Source of the DNA: JAIQGF01 sp051006995 | GTDB taxonomy: Bacteria > Acidobacteriota > Terriglobia > Terriglobales > Acidobacteriaceae | Assembly: GCA_051006995.1 (NCBI GenBank) | Contig: JBPCSQ010000034.1 | Location: 111,647 to 175,646 of the forward strand | Length of the DNA: 64,000 nucleotides | Direction: 5' to 3' | Part shown: one piece after another, positions 31,055-39,580 of the stretch | How positions within the stretch are numbered: position 1 is the first letter of the stretch | Layout of the letters: every line of letters starts with the position of its first letter | Notes under the pieces: generated by a model | The model's database searches: none | Told to the model about the DNA's origin: nothing | The model's input: the letters and a program-made list of their open reading frames with translations, nothing else | Translations under genes and position numbers: made by a program

Positions 31055-31075
31055 TGACAGAGTGCGCCACTGTCA
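31055..31075. promoter_or_regulatory. palindrome upstream of gltB, candidate operator
   Basis: TGACAG-N9-CTGTCA has perfect 6-bp arms, with an inner AGTG..CACT. It lies 34-54 bases before gltB. A TATGAC just beyond it on the minus strand could be part of a promoter. It fits a dimeric-regulator site; no regulator can be named. Confidence 0.35.
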
Positions 31076-31166
31076 TAAGTACCGCCAGCAGCCGGGTGAA
31101 GTACAACGCAGAATTTCGCTTGGGGGAATTGGGAAAATTCATGAGCCGTGAATCCCGTCTTTCAAG

Positions 31167-32342
31167 CTACAACTCGCGCAAAGCCACGGCGACGCGGGCG
31201 CGGGCAGCGCGGACGGCCGGGGGAACGCCGCCGACCACGCCCATCAGCAGCGCGAACGTGACACCGCCGATCAGCAGCGGTGGAGTGACGCGAAATGCGA
31301 ACGCCAGATGGGAGAACGTCTGCCAGTTCATGGTGCCCGTGGTAAGACCGTTGAGCGGCAGGACGGCGACACAGCCGAGCAGACCGCCGATCAGGGCAAT
31401 GCACAGTGACTCGAATACGAACGATGTCACAACGCTGGCCGAGCCGAAGCCCAGAGCGCGCATGGTGGCGATTTCGCGGCCGCGTTCGGCAACGGCGGAG
31501 TACATGGTATTAAGCGCGCCAAAGACCGCGCCCACAGCCATCACCAGGCCAACCATGGTTCCGAGAATCGTAATCAGCCGGGTGAGCGCGCGCGATTGCT
31601 TGTCGTAATACTCGATTTCGCGGTCTACGGTGACGCTGAGGCGCGGGTCGCTGGTCAGCGCATCCTTGAATTTCGTGAGGGCGTCGGGAGAGGTAAGACG
31701 AACTGTGACGGACTGGAAGTTATTCGGCGGACGTTTGTACACATCCTTGACGACGCGGGCATCGCACCAGACCTCGGAGTCGAAGGCGCTGCCGCCGGCG
31801 TCGAAGACTCCGACGACCGTCCATGTGCCGCCGCCAAACTTGATGGTGCCGCCCAGATCGAAACCTGCGTAGGTTTGGGCGACGTACTTGCCGATAATCA
31901 ACTCGTTGAGTCCCGGGCGAAACATGCGGCCGGAAATGATGCGGACGTTGTCGCGCACGTCGAGGACGCGGGGCGTGACGCCGCGCACTTGAACATTAGC
32001 GTCGGTGCCGGTTGCCTTCAGCGGGAAAGCAGCGATGACAACGGTTTCCGGGCTCACGAGGGGACCGGCCGAGGAGCGTTCCACGCCGATCGCATCCTGG
32101 ATGATGTTGACGTGATCGATGCTGACGGCGCTCTCCATTTCAGAAGTTGAACCGGCGCGGCGAACAATTGCGTTACGTGGCGAGCCGGAAGAAACCAGCG
32201 TGGCCTTGAATCCCTTGGCGAGAGAGAGCATGGCGACAAACACGCCCACCGTGCCGGCGATGCCGAGCACAGCGACCACCGTCGAGGTCCAGCGGACACG
32301 CAGGCTGCGGATGTTGTAAGTGAGAGGGATGGCCACGGTCAC
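31167..32342 (-). CDS. ABC transporter permease, MacB/FtsX type (second)
   Basis: This 391-residue permease has one N-terminal membrane helix (about 18-42), a large periplasmic domain (MacB_PCD-like, about 45-250) and three C-terminal helices (FtsX domain), including LITILGTMVGLVMAVGAVFG and the ALGFGSASVVTSFVFES cytoplasmic loop. It overlaps the preceding permease by four bases. Last gene of the adaptor-ATPase-permease-permease operon. Two different permeases suggest a heterodimeric exporter, as in LolCDE- or MacAB-like systems. Substrate unknown. Confidence 0.9.
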   Translation of the reverse strand: MTVAIPLTYNIRSLRVRWTSTVVAVLGIAGTVGVFVAMLSLAKGFKATLVSSGSPRNAIVRRAGSTSEMESAVSIDHVNIIQDAIGVERSSAGPLVSPETVVIAAFPLKATGTDANVQVRGVTPRVLDVRDNVRIISGRMFRPGLNELIIGKYVAQTYAGFDLGGTIKFGGGTWTVVGVFDAGGSAFDSEVWCDARVVKDVYKRPPNNFQSVTVRLTSPDALTKFKDALTSDPRLSVTVDREIEYYDKQSRALTRLITILGTMVGLVMAVGAVFGALNTMYSAVAERGREIATMRALGFGSASVVTSFVFESLCIALIGGLLGCVAVLPLNGLTTGTMNWQTFSHLAFAFRVTPPLLIGGVTFALLMGVVGGVPPAVRAARARVAVALREL

Positions 32343-33481
32343 ACCCTCCGCAGCGCGTCAACGACACGCAGGCGCATAGCAGACAACGCGGGAAAAATTC
32401 CGCCGGCGATCCCGACGGCGAGCGCGACCGCAATCCCGACGACGATGGTCGTGACGGGAAGATAAAAGAAGGGGAGCATGCCGCGAGTGGGGTCACCGTT
32501 GAGCGTAAACAGTTTCACGAGCAGCATGCCGAGCCCGCCACCGAGAAGGGCCAGCAACAGCGATTCACTCAGCACCAGGCCGAGCACGAAGGTATCGGAA
32601 AATCCAACCGCCTTGAGCACGGCAAGTTCACGAATGCGCTCACGCACGGCAATCGCCATGGTGTTGCCAGTCACGAGCAGGAGCGTAAAGAAAACCACTC
32701 CGCCAATGCTCAAGATCAGCAGCTGAATGTTGCCGGCCTGTTTGACGAAGGAGGCCGCGAACGCTTTCTCGGTATCGGTCTTGGTCTCCCAGGGCGAATT
32801 GGCAAAGCTCTCATCAATGGTTTTGGCGACACGGACGGCATTATCAGGATTATCAATGCGCACCGTGTACCAGCCGACCAGCCCGTGCCAGTACTGGTTT
32901 TGACGTTCCTCGAGCAGCTTGTAATGGAACCAGAATTGAGTGGTGTCGTCGGCCTGGCGCGTGCCGTGATAAATGCCGCGAATGTTGAACTCCCACGTGC
33001 CGGGAAAGATGGTGCCGCGAATGGGAACGCGATCGCCGATTTTCCAACGGAAGCGCTTCACCAGGTCATCGCCCACGATGGCGCCTTCCCGATCGGCCAC
33101 GAACGATTTCCATTGCTCATCCGGCAACGCGAACTCGGTGAACATCTGGCGATAGGTGTCGGTATCAATGGCGAATTGCGGGAAGAAGTTGCGCTCGTCC
33201 TGATAGACGCCGCCGAACCAGTTGGCGTGTGTTACCTGCTTGACGCCGGGAATCTGCACCAGGCGCTCTTTGTAGGCCAGGGGCAGCGGCTGGATGATGG
33301 AAACCTTATTGACGATGATCAGGCGGTCGGCGCCGGCGACTTCCAGCCCCTGATTAAACGCGCCGCGCACCACCGCCAGCAGCCCGAATAGAAAGAGCGC
33401 CACCGCGAAAGAGCCGACGGTCAGCGTGGTGCGGATCTTTTTCCGAAACAGGTTGGAGAAGATGAGGTGGCGATACTTCAT
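32339..33481 (-). CDS. ABC transporter permease, MacB/FtsX type (first)
   Basis: This 380-residue permease has the same plan: one helix near the N-terminus (about 20-40, VGSFAVALFLFGLLAVV), a periplasmic domain, and three C-terminal helices with the REL.VLKAVGFSD coupling loop. Its stop overlaps the next permease and its start overlaps the ATPase gene by four bases, so the three are translationally coupled. The periplasmic domains of the two permeases have clearly diverged. Confidence 0.9.
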   Translation of the reverse strand: MKYRHLIFSNLFRKKIRTTLTVGSFAVALFLFGLLAVVRGAFNQGLEVAGADRLIIVNKVSIIQPLPLAYKERLVQIPGVKQVTHANWFGGVYQDERNFFPQFAIDTDTYRQMFTEFALPDEQWKSFVADREGAIVGDDLVKRFRWKIGDRVPIRGTIFPGTWEFNIRGIYHGTRQADDTTQFWFHYKLLEERQNQYWHGLVGWYTVRIDNPDNAVRVAKTIDESFANSPWETKTDTEKAFAASFVKQAGNIQLLILSIGGVVFFTLLLVTGNTMAIAVRERIRELAVLKAVGFSDTFVLGLVLSESLLLALLGGGLGMLLVKLFTLNGDPTRGMLPFFYLPVTTIVVGIAVALAVGIAGGIFPALSAMRLRVVDALRRV

Positions 33482-34203
33482 TGGGAGGCCTCCGCGCGCC
33501 TGCCCTCCTCCAACACTCCTTTATTCAAGTGGAGGACAACTTGGGCGCGCTCGGCGGCGACAGGGTCATGCGTCACCATGAGCACGGTCTTGCCATGCTC
33601 GCCGACCAGACGCTGCACCAGTTCCATGATTTCGTCGGCGCTGCGGCGGTCGAGATCGCCGGTGGGCTCGTCGCAGAGCAGGAACGTGGGGTCGGCAACG
33701 ATGGCGCGGGCGATGGCGACGCGCTGCTCCTGGCCGCCGGAAAGCTGCCGCGGGAAGTGGTCCATGCGATCGCCGAGGCCGACCACCTGGAGGGCGGTTT
33801 CGACGTGGCGGCGTCGTTCCGCCTTCGACAGCTTGGTGAGCAGCAACGGCAGCTCGACGTTTTGAAAGGCGGTCAGAACCGGAATGAGGTTGTACATCTG
33901 GAAGATGAAACCGACGTGGCGGGCGCGCCAGGCCGTCAGCTTGCTCCCCGACATGTGCGTGATCTCGTCGCCGGCGACGGTGATGCTGCCCGCCGAGGGC
34001 AGGTCGAGGCCGCCAAGCAGGTTCAGCAGCGTAGTTTTTCCCGAGCCGCTAGGGCCCATGAAGGCGACGAAGTCTCCCGCGTCCACGTCCAAGTTCAGCC
34101 CCTGGAGGACGTGAATCTCTTCGCTGCCCCGCTGATACTTTTTATCGAGCCCGCGCACGCAGACAAGGCTGTCGCCGTTGCCGCGTCCATCCACTCGGAC
34201 CAT
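33478..34203 (-). CDS. ABC transporter ATP-binding protein, LolD/MacB type
   Basis: This 241-residue ATPase has a Walker A at GPSGSGKTTLLNLLGG, signature LSGGQEQRVAIARA, Walker B FLLCDEPTGDLDRRS and a switch histidine in VLMVTHDP. Its length and the GDLD after Walker B are typical of the LolD/MacB branch, whose mechanotransmission exporters move lipoproteins, peptides or drugs out of the inner membrane. It lies between the adaptor gene and the first permease. Confidence 0.94.
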   Translation of the reverse strand: MVRVDGRGNGDSLVCVRGLDKKYQRGSEEIHVLQGLNLDVDAGDFVAFMGPSGSGKTTLLNLLGGLDLPSAGSITVAGDEITHMSGSKLTAWRARHVGFIFQMYNLIPVLTAFQNVELPLLLTKLSKAERRRHVETALQVVGLGDRMDHFPRQLSGGQEQRVAIARAIVADPTFLLCDEPTGDLDRRSADEIMELVQRLVGEHGKTVLMVTHDPVAAERAQVVLHLNKGVLEEGRRAEASQ

Positions 34204-34215
34204 GGGTTCCCCTCA

Positions 34216-34270
34216 GCGGCTAAAGCCGCGGCTAAAAGAAGCGTCCCTGCGGCACGGCTAAAGCCGTGCC
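34216..34270. repeat. two CGGCTAAAGCCG hairpins
   Basis: GCGGC-TAAA-GCCGC (34216-34229) and GGCACGGC-TAAA-GCCGTGCC (34251-34270) share the same centre but have different stems. They lie between the adaptor and ATPase genes of one operon, where they may stabilise or attenuate the mRNA. Confidence 0.75.
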
Positions 34271-34300
34271 CTTCCCGAAAGGCTCATTGTTTCGAAAGGA

Positions 34301-35521
34301 TCATTGTTTCTTGATTTCTACCCGGCCGCCGTCGCGCAGCCCCTCCGCCCCACTGACGACCACCTGGTCGCCGTCGTTCACCCCCGCCAGAATTTCCTGG
34401 CTATTTTCCTGGACCGAACCAGCGCGGACGGCGCGCCGCTCGACGTGGCCGTCGCGGTAGAGAAACACGACCGGCTGGCCGCCGTCGCTGACCACCGCGG
34501 ACTTGGGAATCATCACGCGCGGCGCCGTTCCCTGCCTAGAGGCCTGCTGCTCGCTGAGGAATGCGACCTTCACACCCATGTCAGGCAGAATGCGAGGGTC
34601 GAGCTGGTCGAAGGAGATGCGCACCTTCACGGTTGCCTTCTGCCGGTCAGCGCTGGGAATCACTGTGCGCACCTTGCTCGGGATTTTCCAATCGGGATAA
34701 GCGTCGAGCGTGGAAATGACGGGCTGCCCTTCGCGCACGCGCGCGATGTAGGACTCGTTCACGTCTACTTCAACTTCGAGCGACTTCATGTCCACGACGG
34801 TGGCAATGCCGGTGCGCGTGAAACCGCCGCCCGCCGAGATGGGCGACACCATCTCGCCAACTTGCGCGTCCTTGGAAACCACCACCCCGGTAAAGGGGGA
34901 GCGCACAATGCAATTATCAAGGTCCTGCTGCGCTACGCGGATGCGCTCGTCGGCAGCGCGAATCTGTTCTCGGGCGAGCGCGATTTTCGCGCGATAGCTT
35001 TCGGCCGTGGTACGAGCCAGGTCGAGCTGCTGCTGGCTCGTCACGCCGCCCCGGTTGAGGTCTTCCGTTCGCTTGAGCTCGCGGTCAGCGTTGGCGAGAT
35101 TGACCTGAAGATCGGCAAGAGCGGCCGCCGTGGCATCCCGATCCGCTTTGGCAGAATTCAACCGCACACGCGCGTCGGAATCGTCCAACAGCGCCAATAC
35201 CTGGCCTTGCTGCACGCGCATGCCTTCGTCGGCATACATTTTGGTGACGCGCGCGGTGATCTTCGCCGCAATGGTGGCGCGTACGCGCGGGGTAACGTAG
35301 CCGCTGGCGTTGAGGAGCGCAACCTGCGTATCGCCGGAGATCTTGTGCGCCGTAGCAACCTCCACGGCCGGAACCTTGCCGCGAACCGCCGCTACCAGTC
35401 CGATGACGAGCAGCAGCGCGCCGACGGCAGCCGCAAACCACGCCAGCGGCTTGCCGCGCGAACCGCGCGAGCGTAGCGACTCGTCAATTCTGAGCGGGGA
35501 TAGATCCGGGGCCGTAGGCAC
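34301..35521 (-). CDS. HlyD/MacA-type periplasmic adaptor (membrane fusion protein)
   Basis: This 406-residue adaptor has an N-terminal membrane anchor (about 27-48, WFAAAVGALLLVIGLVAAV). Its first lipoyl/barrel-sandwich half is around SGYVTPRVRATIAAKITARV, followed by a long alpha-hairpin coiled coil (about 110-200). The second half (CIVRSPFTGVVVSKDAQVGE) and a C-terminal beta-barrel follow. The GTG start has GAGGA upstream. It heads the operon with the ATPase and two permeases, a MacA-MacB-like tripartite exporter; the outer-membrane channel must be encoded elsewhere. Confidence 0.93.
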   Translation of the reverse strand: MPTAPDLSPLRIDESLRSRGSRGKPLAWFAAAVGALLLVIGLVAAVRGKVPAVEVATAHKISGDTQVALLNASGYVTPRVRATIAAKITARVTKMYADEGMRVQQGQVLALLDDSDARVRLNSAKADRDATAAALADLQVNLANADRELKRTEDLNRGGVTSQQQLDLARTTAESYRAKIALAREQIRAADERIRVAQQDLDNCIVRSPFTGVVVSKDAQVGEMVSPISAGGGFTRTGIATVVDMKSLEVEVDVNESYIARVREGQPVISTLDAYPDWKIPSKVRTVIPSADRQKATVKVRISFDQLDPRILPDMGVKVAFLSEQQASRQGTAPRVMIPKSAVVSDGGQPVVFLYRDGHVERRAVRAGSVQENSQEILAGVNDGDQVVVSGAEGLRDGGRVEIKKQ

Positions 35522-35665
35522 AGAGTTTCCTCGTGGATAGCGTCAGCCGCGGCGCAAGGACGGTGTCGAAGCCGGAGTTCGATGCGCCGCAAATTGATTT
35601 CGTGCATAAAAAGTTACACTGCGGGTGGAGCGGTTGCAACCGGGATTGTGCCAGCGGCGCGAGTT

Positions 35666-37042
35666 TCAGTCGGCTGACTGGCCGCGTTTTTCCTTCGTCG
35701 TTTCGCTCCGCCAGACGGCCTCCGACGTTTTCACGTCGTGCGAGAGCGCGGAAGAAACTCTCCGCTCACCGGCGGTGACGAACGCCTCATGGTTTTCCTC
35801 CACCTCGTCGGGTACGTACCGGTAATTGACCATGACGCCGAAGGAGTCGCGCAGACCATAGGGACGGACATTCGCAAACGGGTTCACGGCCTCCAGGCGC
35901 GCACCGTTGGAGAAATGAAACGCGGCGACGGGGTCAAACGATTTGTCGTGCGCGCGAAATTGCGTCAGGTAAGCCACGGTGACTCGGCGCAGCGGCGCTT
36001 CCAGAAGCTGCTGGTGCTCGGCCGGTTTCTTCAGCAGAAGGAGCAGGGACTCCACAGGATCGGAGATGCCGGATTCGCGGTTCAGATCGGCGGCAAACTC
36101 GGCCATAAGCCGGCCCAGGCGCGCGCGCGTGAAGCCATGCGGATCATGGTGCGCATGCAGTGCGCGCGCCAAGTGTGGTACCGGCGAGAGCGTGCTGTAC
36201 GACTTGATTTTCGGAAGCTCCGCGCCCACCTGATCCACCACGTGTTTGATCAGAAAATTGCCAAACGGAATGCCGCGCAGGCCATCGAGACAGTTGTTGA
36301 TGGAATAAAAGATGGCGGTATCGGCCTTCTCCGGCGGAAGCACGGGCTCGTTGATGTCGAGCAGCGGCTCCAGGTGACGCGCCAAGCCGCGCGTGAGCGC
36401 CACCTCGACGAAGATGATGGGCTCGCCCGCCAGCGACGGGTGGAAGAAGGCGAAGCAGCGGCGGTCGGCTTCCAGCCGGCGGCGGAGGTCGGGCCAGCCC
36501 TTGATCTCGTGCACCGCCTCGTACTCGATGAGCTTCTCCAGGGTGATAGCCGAGGTTTGCCAGCCGATCTGCTCCATGCGCAGAAACCCGCGATTGAACC
36601 AGGAGCGAAAAAGGTGCTTCAGATCGGCGTCCACCACGGCGAGCTCCGGATGATGCGGCAGCAGTCGCAGCAGGTCGCGGCGGAGTCCGACCAGTGTCTC
36701 GGTCCCGGCGAGGCCGGTGTTGATGCGGCGGAAAAGTTCCTGGCGCGGCGATTCCACGGCGCTGTACAAGGCCGCCATTGCGGCCGGGGTGGCGCCGCGC
36801 GCGTACTGCTCCAGGGCATGCTGCACACGCGCCTGATCAGGGTTGAAATCGAGCGCCAGGGTGCGGAAGAACTCGAGCTGCTGGTCGGAATTCATCTCCT
36901 TGTAGCGCTCGAGGATGCGCTGCGCCAGCACGGTTTGCGTAGCTTCGCCGCGCTGCGACAGCAGTTGCGTGCACAGCAGGCGCATGTCGGCGCCGCGCGC
37001 GCCGCGCAGATTGTTCAGAAGGGTGGTAAGAAATTGCGGCAT
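35666..37042 (-). CDS. mcd: Malonyl-CoA decarboxylase
   Basis: The 458-residue enzyme converts malonyl-CoA to acetyl-CoA and CO2. The N-terminal four-helix domain (about 1-110) and the C-terminal acetyltransferase-like domain are both visible. The latter includes FFHPSLAGEPIIFVEVALTR, IPFGNFLIKHVVDQVG, the YSTLSPVPHL segment with the likely catalytic serine, and NPFANVRPYGLRDSFGVMVN. The length fits the family. It may allow growth on malonate or protect malonyl-CoA pools. No malonyl-CoA synthetase or malonate transporter is adjacent, so its local role is unclear. Confidence 0.92.
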   Translation of the reverse strand: MPQFLTTLLNNLRGARGADMRLLCTQLLSQRGEATQTVLAQRILERYKEMNSDQQLEFFRTLALDFNPDQARVQHALEQYARGATPAAMAALYSAVESPRQELFRRINTGLAGTETLVGLRRDLLRLLPHHPELAVVDADLKHLFRSWFNRGFLRMEQIGWQTSAITLEKLIEYEAVHEIKGWPDLRRRLEADRRCFAFFHPSLAGEPIIFVEVALTRGLARHLEPLLDINEPVLPPEKADTAIFYSINNCLDGLRGIPFGNFLIKHVVDQVGAELPKIKSYSTLSPVPHLARALHAHHDPHGFTRARLGRLMAEFAADLNRESGISDPVESLLLLLKKPAEHQQLLEAPLRRVTVAYLTQFRAHDKSFDPVAAFHFSNGARLEAVNPFANVRPYGLRDSFGVMVNYRYVPDEVEENHEAFVTAGERRVSSALSHDVKTSEAVWRSETTKEKRGQSAD

Positions 37043-37149
37043 CTCTTAGCGACCGCACGACGGCCAGCTTGTGCAGAGTATAAGGGATGGACACTGGCAC
37101 AGGACGCAGATCGAGCGAGGATTCGGTTGCGGTGGCCACCGCGTCGCAG

Positions 37150-37220
37150 CGATAACAGCAGGTTCCTCGCTCCGCTCGGAATGACTCCGCTTTACGGCCT
37201 CCTCGCTCCGCTCGGAAAGA
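37150..37220. repeat. two direct copies of the GAATGAC-family dispersed repeat
   Basis: CCTCGCTCCGCTCGGAATGAC and CCTCGCTCCGCTCGGAAAGAG lie about 40 bases apart, upstream of the malonyl-CoA decarboxylase gene. Related copies occur near 24940, 43210, 44350-44440 and 59055-59119. Confidence 0.7.
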
Positions 37221-37243
37221 GTCCTTTTTGACCGCGGTATCTT

Positions 37244-37747
37244 TCAACGCTCTGCCCAGGCCCAGCCGCCGGTGCGCGTGGCGCGCTCGCGCGCAAAGCT
37301 GAGCACGACCGGGTTCACGGTCCGATCGAAGTCAGCGTAAGAGAGGCGGATGAGATCGCGATGCGAGCCGGCGTTGAAGACGATTTCCACGTCCCTGGTC
37401 AGACTCTCGTCCACGTATACCGTCATGCCGTAAAGATTCCCGAACGGCGGCATGGCGCCGACTTCACAGTCGGGAAAAGCGTCCTTGAACTCCTGCTCGG
37501 TTGCGACCTTCAGTTCGCGGGCGCCGATCGCCGTCTTGAGCCATCCGGTATCCACGTGCGTGGAGGCCGGGAGCACGGCCATGGCGAGAATGCCGTCCAC
37601 ATTTACGATGACAGTCTTGGCCAGCTCCTTGCCGGGAATGTGGGCGATGGCGGCGACCCCCTGCGCGGTGTAAGCGAGAGGATGCAGGATGGATTCGTAC
37701 TTGATTTCGTTGCGGTCGAGGAAGGCCTTCAGCTTGTTGAGTGGCAT
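37244..37747 (-). CDS. YbaK/ProX-domain aminoacyl-tRNA deacylase
   Basis: This 167-residue protein belongs to the YbaK/aminoacyl-tRNA synthetase-associated domain family that hydrolyses mischarged tRNAs (Ala-, Cys- or Ser-tRNA in trans). It has AKTVIVNVDGILAMAVLPAS, and GAMPPFGNLYGMTVYVDESL, the latter being the conserved G-x-x-P-P-F-G loop. The start at 37747 is supported by GGAGG five bases upstream; a start at 37759 would put that site inside the gene. Which tRNA it edits cannot be said. Confidence 0.88.
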   Translation of the reverse strand: MPLNKLKAFLDRNEIKYESILHPLAYTAQGVAAIAHIPGKELAKTVIVNVDGILAMAVLPASTHVDTGWLKTAIGARELKVATEQEFKDAFPDCEVGAMPPFGNLYGMTVYVDESLTRDVEIVFNAGSHRDLIRLSYADFDRTVNPVVLSFARERATRTGGWAWAER

Positions 37748-37852
37748 GGCGACCTCCACAATCCTTGCTAGGAAAACAATATTCCCGAACGGCGGCGCGG
37801 GAGGCGGAAATGAGAGATCCGGGGATGATGCATTGCCAAAAAGGGACTGGCC

Positions 37853-38227
37853 TCAGACGCCGCGCAGTTGCTCTTCGTCCATCCCGAAGTAGTGGCCGAC
37901 CTCGTGAATCACCGTGAGCCGAACTTGCTCCCGGATCTCGGCTTCCGAGGAGCAGACCGCCTCGATGTTCTTCTGAAACAGCACGATCATATCGGGCCCG
38001 GTGCGCAGGTCGAAGACGCTGCGCCGGGTCGCGGGAACGCCTTGGAACACACCGAGCAGCAGCCTGCGCGGCGCCGCCGAACGCGGGCGTCCGGCGCGGC
38101 GGCGAGCCATTTGCTCCGGCGGTAGATCCTCGACGGTGACCGCGACGTTCTCCATGCGGCGGCGAAATTCGCTGGGCAGCGAATCGAGGGCCTGCTCGAC
38201 GAGTTGGACGAATCTGTCGCGGTCCAT
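37853..38227 (-). CDS. zincin-like metallopeptidase (DUF1025 type)
   Basis: The 124-residue protein has the zinc-binding motif HEVGHYFGM (residues 108-116), preceded by RLTVI, and ends shortly after with DEEQLRGV. This is the layout of the small cytoplasmic 'zinicin-like' metallopeptidase family. An Arg-rich middle region (RRRAGRPRSAAPRRLLLG) is probably a loop. The family has few characterised members and the substrate is unknown. Upstream and downstream genes are on the same strand but separate. Confidence 0.88.
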   Translation of the reverse strand: MDRDRFVQLVEQALDSLPSEFRRRMENVAVTVEDLPPEQMARRRAGRPRSAAPRRLLLGVFQGVPATRRSVFDLRTGPDMIVLFQKNIEAVCSSEAEIREQVRLTVIHEVGHYFGMDEEQLRGV

Positions 38228-38295
38228 AAGCTCAAGTTGCCTGGCTGAATGGAACGGCGTTGCCGAGGACTAATGACTGGCGGCCCGGGGCTGAT

Positions 38296-38484
38296 TTACA
38301 GCATCCCGCCGGTGTTGATGGTCAAAAGGTTGAGAGCATTCTCGAGCTTGAGAATGGCCTCTTCCAATTCCGGATGCTGGTCGAGTCGTTTGCGCAGCGT
38401 GCGCAGAAGCTGATGCGCTTCTTCGATGTGCCGGGCGGCTTCGGCCTGTTGCTCGGCGAGAGTTTTCGGGATCGTGTCGGGCAT
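38296..38484 (-). CDS. small coiled-coil hypothetical protein
   Basis: This 62-residue protein (starts MPDTIPKTLAEQQAEAARHI) is predicted almost wholly helical, with Leu/Glu heptads (LLRTLRKRLDQHPELEEAI). The start is well fixed: AGGAGG lies six bases before the ATG. A longer frame to 38814 is an artefact lying partly across the thrB gene. It may belong with the threonine operon, which ends 124 bases upstream. No family recognised. Confidence 0.7.
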   Translation of the reverse strand: MPDTIPKTLAEQQAEAARHIEEAHQLLRTLRKRLDQHPELEEAILKLENALNLLTINTGGML

Positions 38485-38608
38485 CGGGACCTCCTGTAGA
38501 GTTCGATGCAGTGAACGAGATGAGTTTAATGCCGATGCGGAGGTTGCAAGTTCTTTCAAGCTCCGCTCGCCGTCCGAGGTTCCGGAAATGGGCTGGAATG
38601 GCGCGAGC

Positions 38609-39580
38609 TCACGATGCCTGGACGCTATCCAGACCCGCGTCGGGCAAAGGTTGCAACGGAAGCTGCTCCGCCACTGGTTCAGTATCGAAGTGGTGAGCGC
38701 GCAGAAGGCGGACCTGGTGAGCGATGCCGGCGCGGCGATAGGCTTCCGAAAAAGCCGCGGCGACCGCGTGCAGGTTCGTGCGCGCCATGGCCAGCACGGA
38801 AGGACCCGAGCCACTGAGGCAGACGCCGAGCAGGTCGGGATGCTCCAGCGAGAGCGCGCATTCCAGGCCAGGCACCAGGTGCTGCCGAAAGGGCTGGTGC
38901 CAGCGGTCGCGCACCGCTTCGCGCAGCAGGCTGAAATCCTCGTTGTGCAGCGCCTGTAGAAACAGCGCCATGCGCTGCAGATTAAAAATCGCGTCGCGGC
39001 GAGGAATCAGCGCCGGCAGCACGCGGCGGGAGGCCGGCGTGGTGAGCGGCGTGTCCGGCGTGAGCACGATGAAGCCGAGGCGATGTGGCCACCGCGAACT
39101 GACGGCGAGAACGGAGCCGTTCTGCAATTGGCAGCTCACTACCAGGCCGCCGAGCAGCGCGGCGGAAGAATTGTCGGGATGTCCTTCGAGCTCGGCGGCA
39201 GTGGCCAGCAGTTCCTGCTGCGGCAGAGGACCAGCCAGTAATTCGAACACCCGCAGTCCGGCCACCGTGGCGGCTGCGCTGCTGCCCAGGCCGGCGCGCA
39301 TCGGGATCTCGCTGCGAACTTCCAGGCGCAGGCCAGGCAGAGAAACACCTCGGCGCGAGGCGGCAAAGCGGAGCGCGCGCTCGATTGCGTTCTCGCCTTG
39401 CAGTTGCTGGTCAACAAAATCGCAATGAACCGTATTGCTGAGATGCGGATCTATTCTGCGGATGCGAACACGCAGATAGAGCTGCACCGCGACGGCAACC
39501 GTGTCCAATCCCGGACCGAGATTGGCGACCGATGCGGGAACGCCGATTTCGGCGCCTTCGCATTGCAGGTTCAACTGCAC
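38609..39580 (-). CDS. thrB: Homoserine kinase
   Basis: The 323-residue GHMP kinase phosphorylates homoserine ahead of threonine synthase. The opening VPASVANLGPGLD (residues 11-23) and the ATP loop GLGSSAAATVAG (about 95-106) are diagnostic, and the C-terminal GVCLSGSGPSVLAM completes the GHMP set. The GTG at 39580 overlaps the thrC stop by ten bases and is the only plausible start near the conserved N-terminus: other valines upstream are GTC. Last enzyme gene of the ilv-hom-thr series. Confidence 0.93.
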   Translation of the reverse strand: MQLNLQCEGAEIGVPASVANLGPGLDTVAVAVQLYLRVRIRRIDPHLSNTVHCDFVDQQLQGENAIERALRFAASRRGVSLPGLRLEVRSEIPMRAGLGSSAAATVAGLRVFELLAGPLPQQELLATAAELEGHPDNSSAALLGGLVVSCQLQNGSVLAVSSRWPHRLGFIVLTPDTPLTTPASRRVLPALIPRRDAIFNLQRMALFLQALHNEDFSLLREAVRDRWHQPFRQHLVPGLECALSLEHPDLLGVCLSGSGPSVLAMARTNLHAVAAAFSEAYRRAGIAHQVRLLRAHHFDTEPVAEQLPLQPLPDAGLDSVQAS

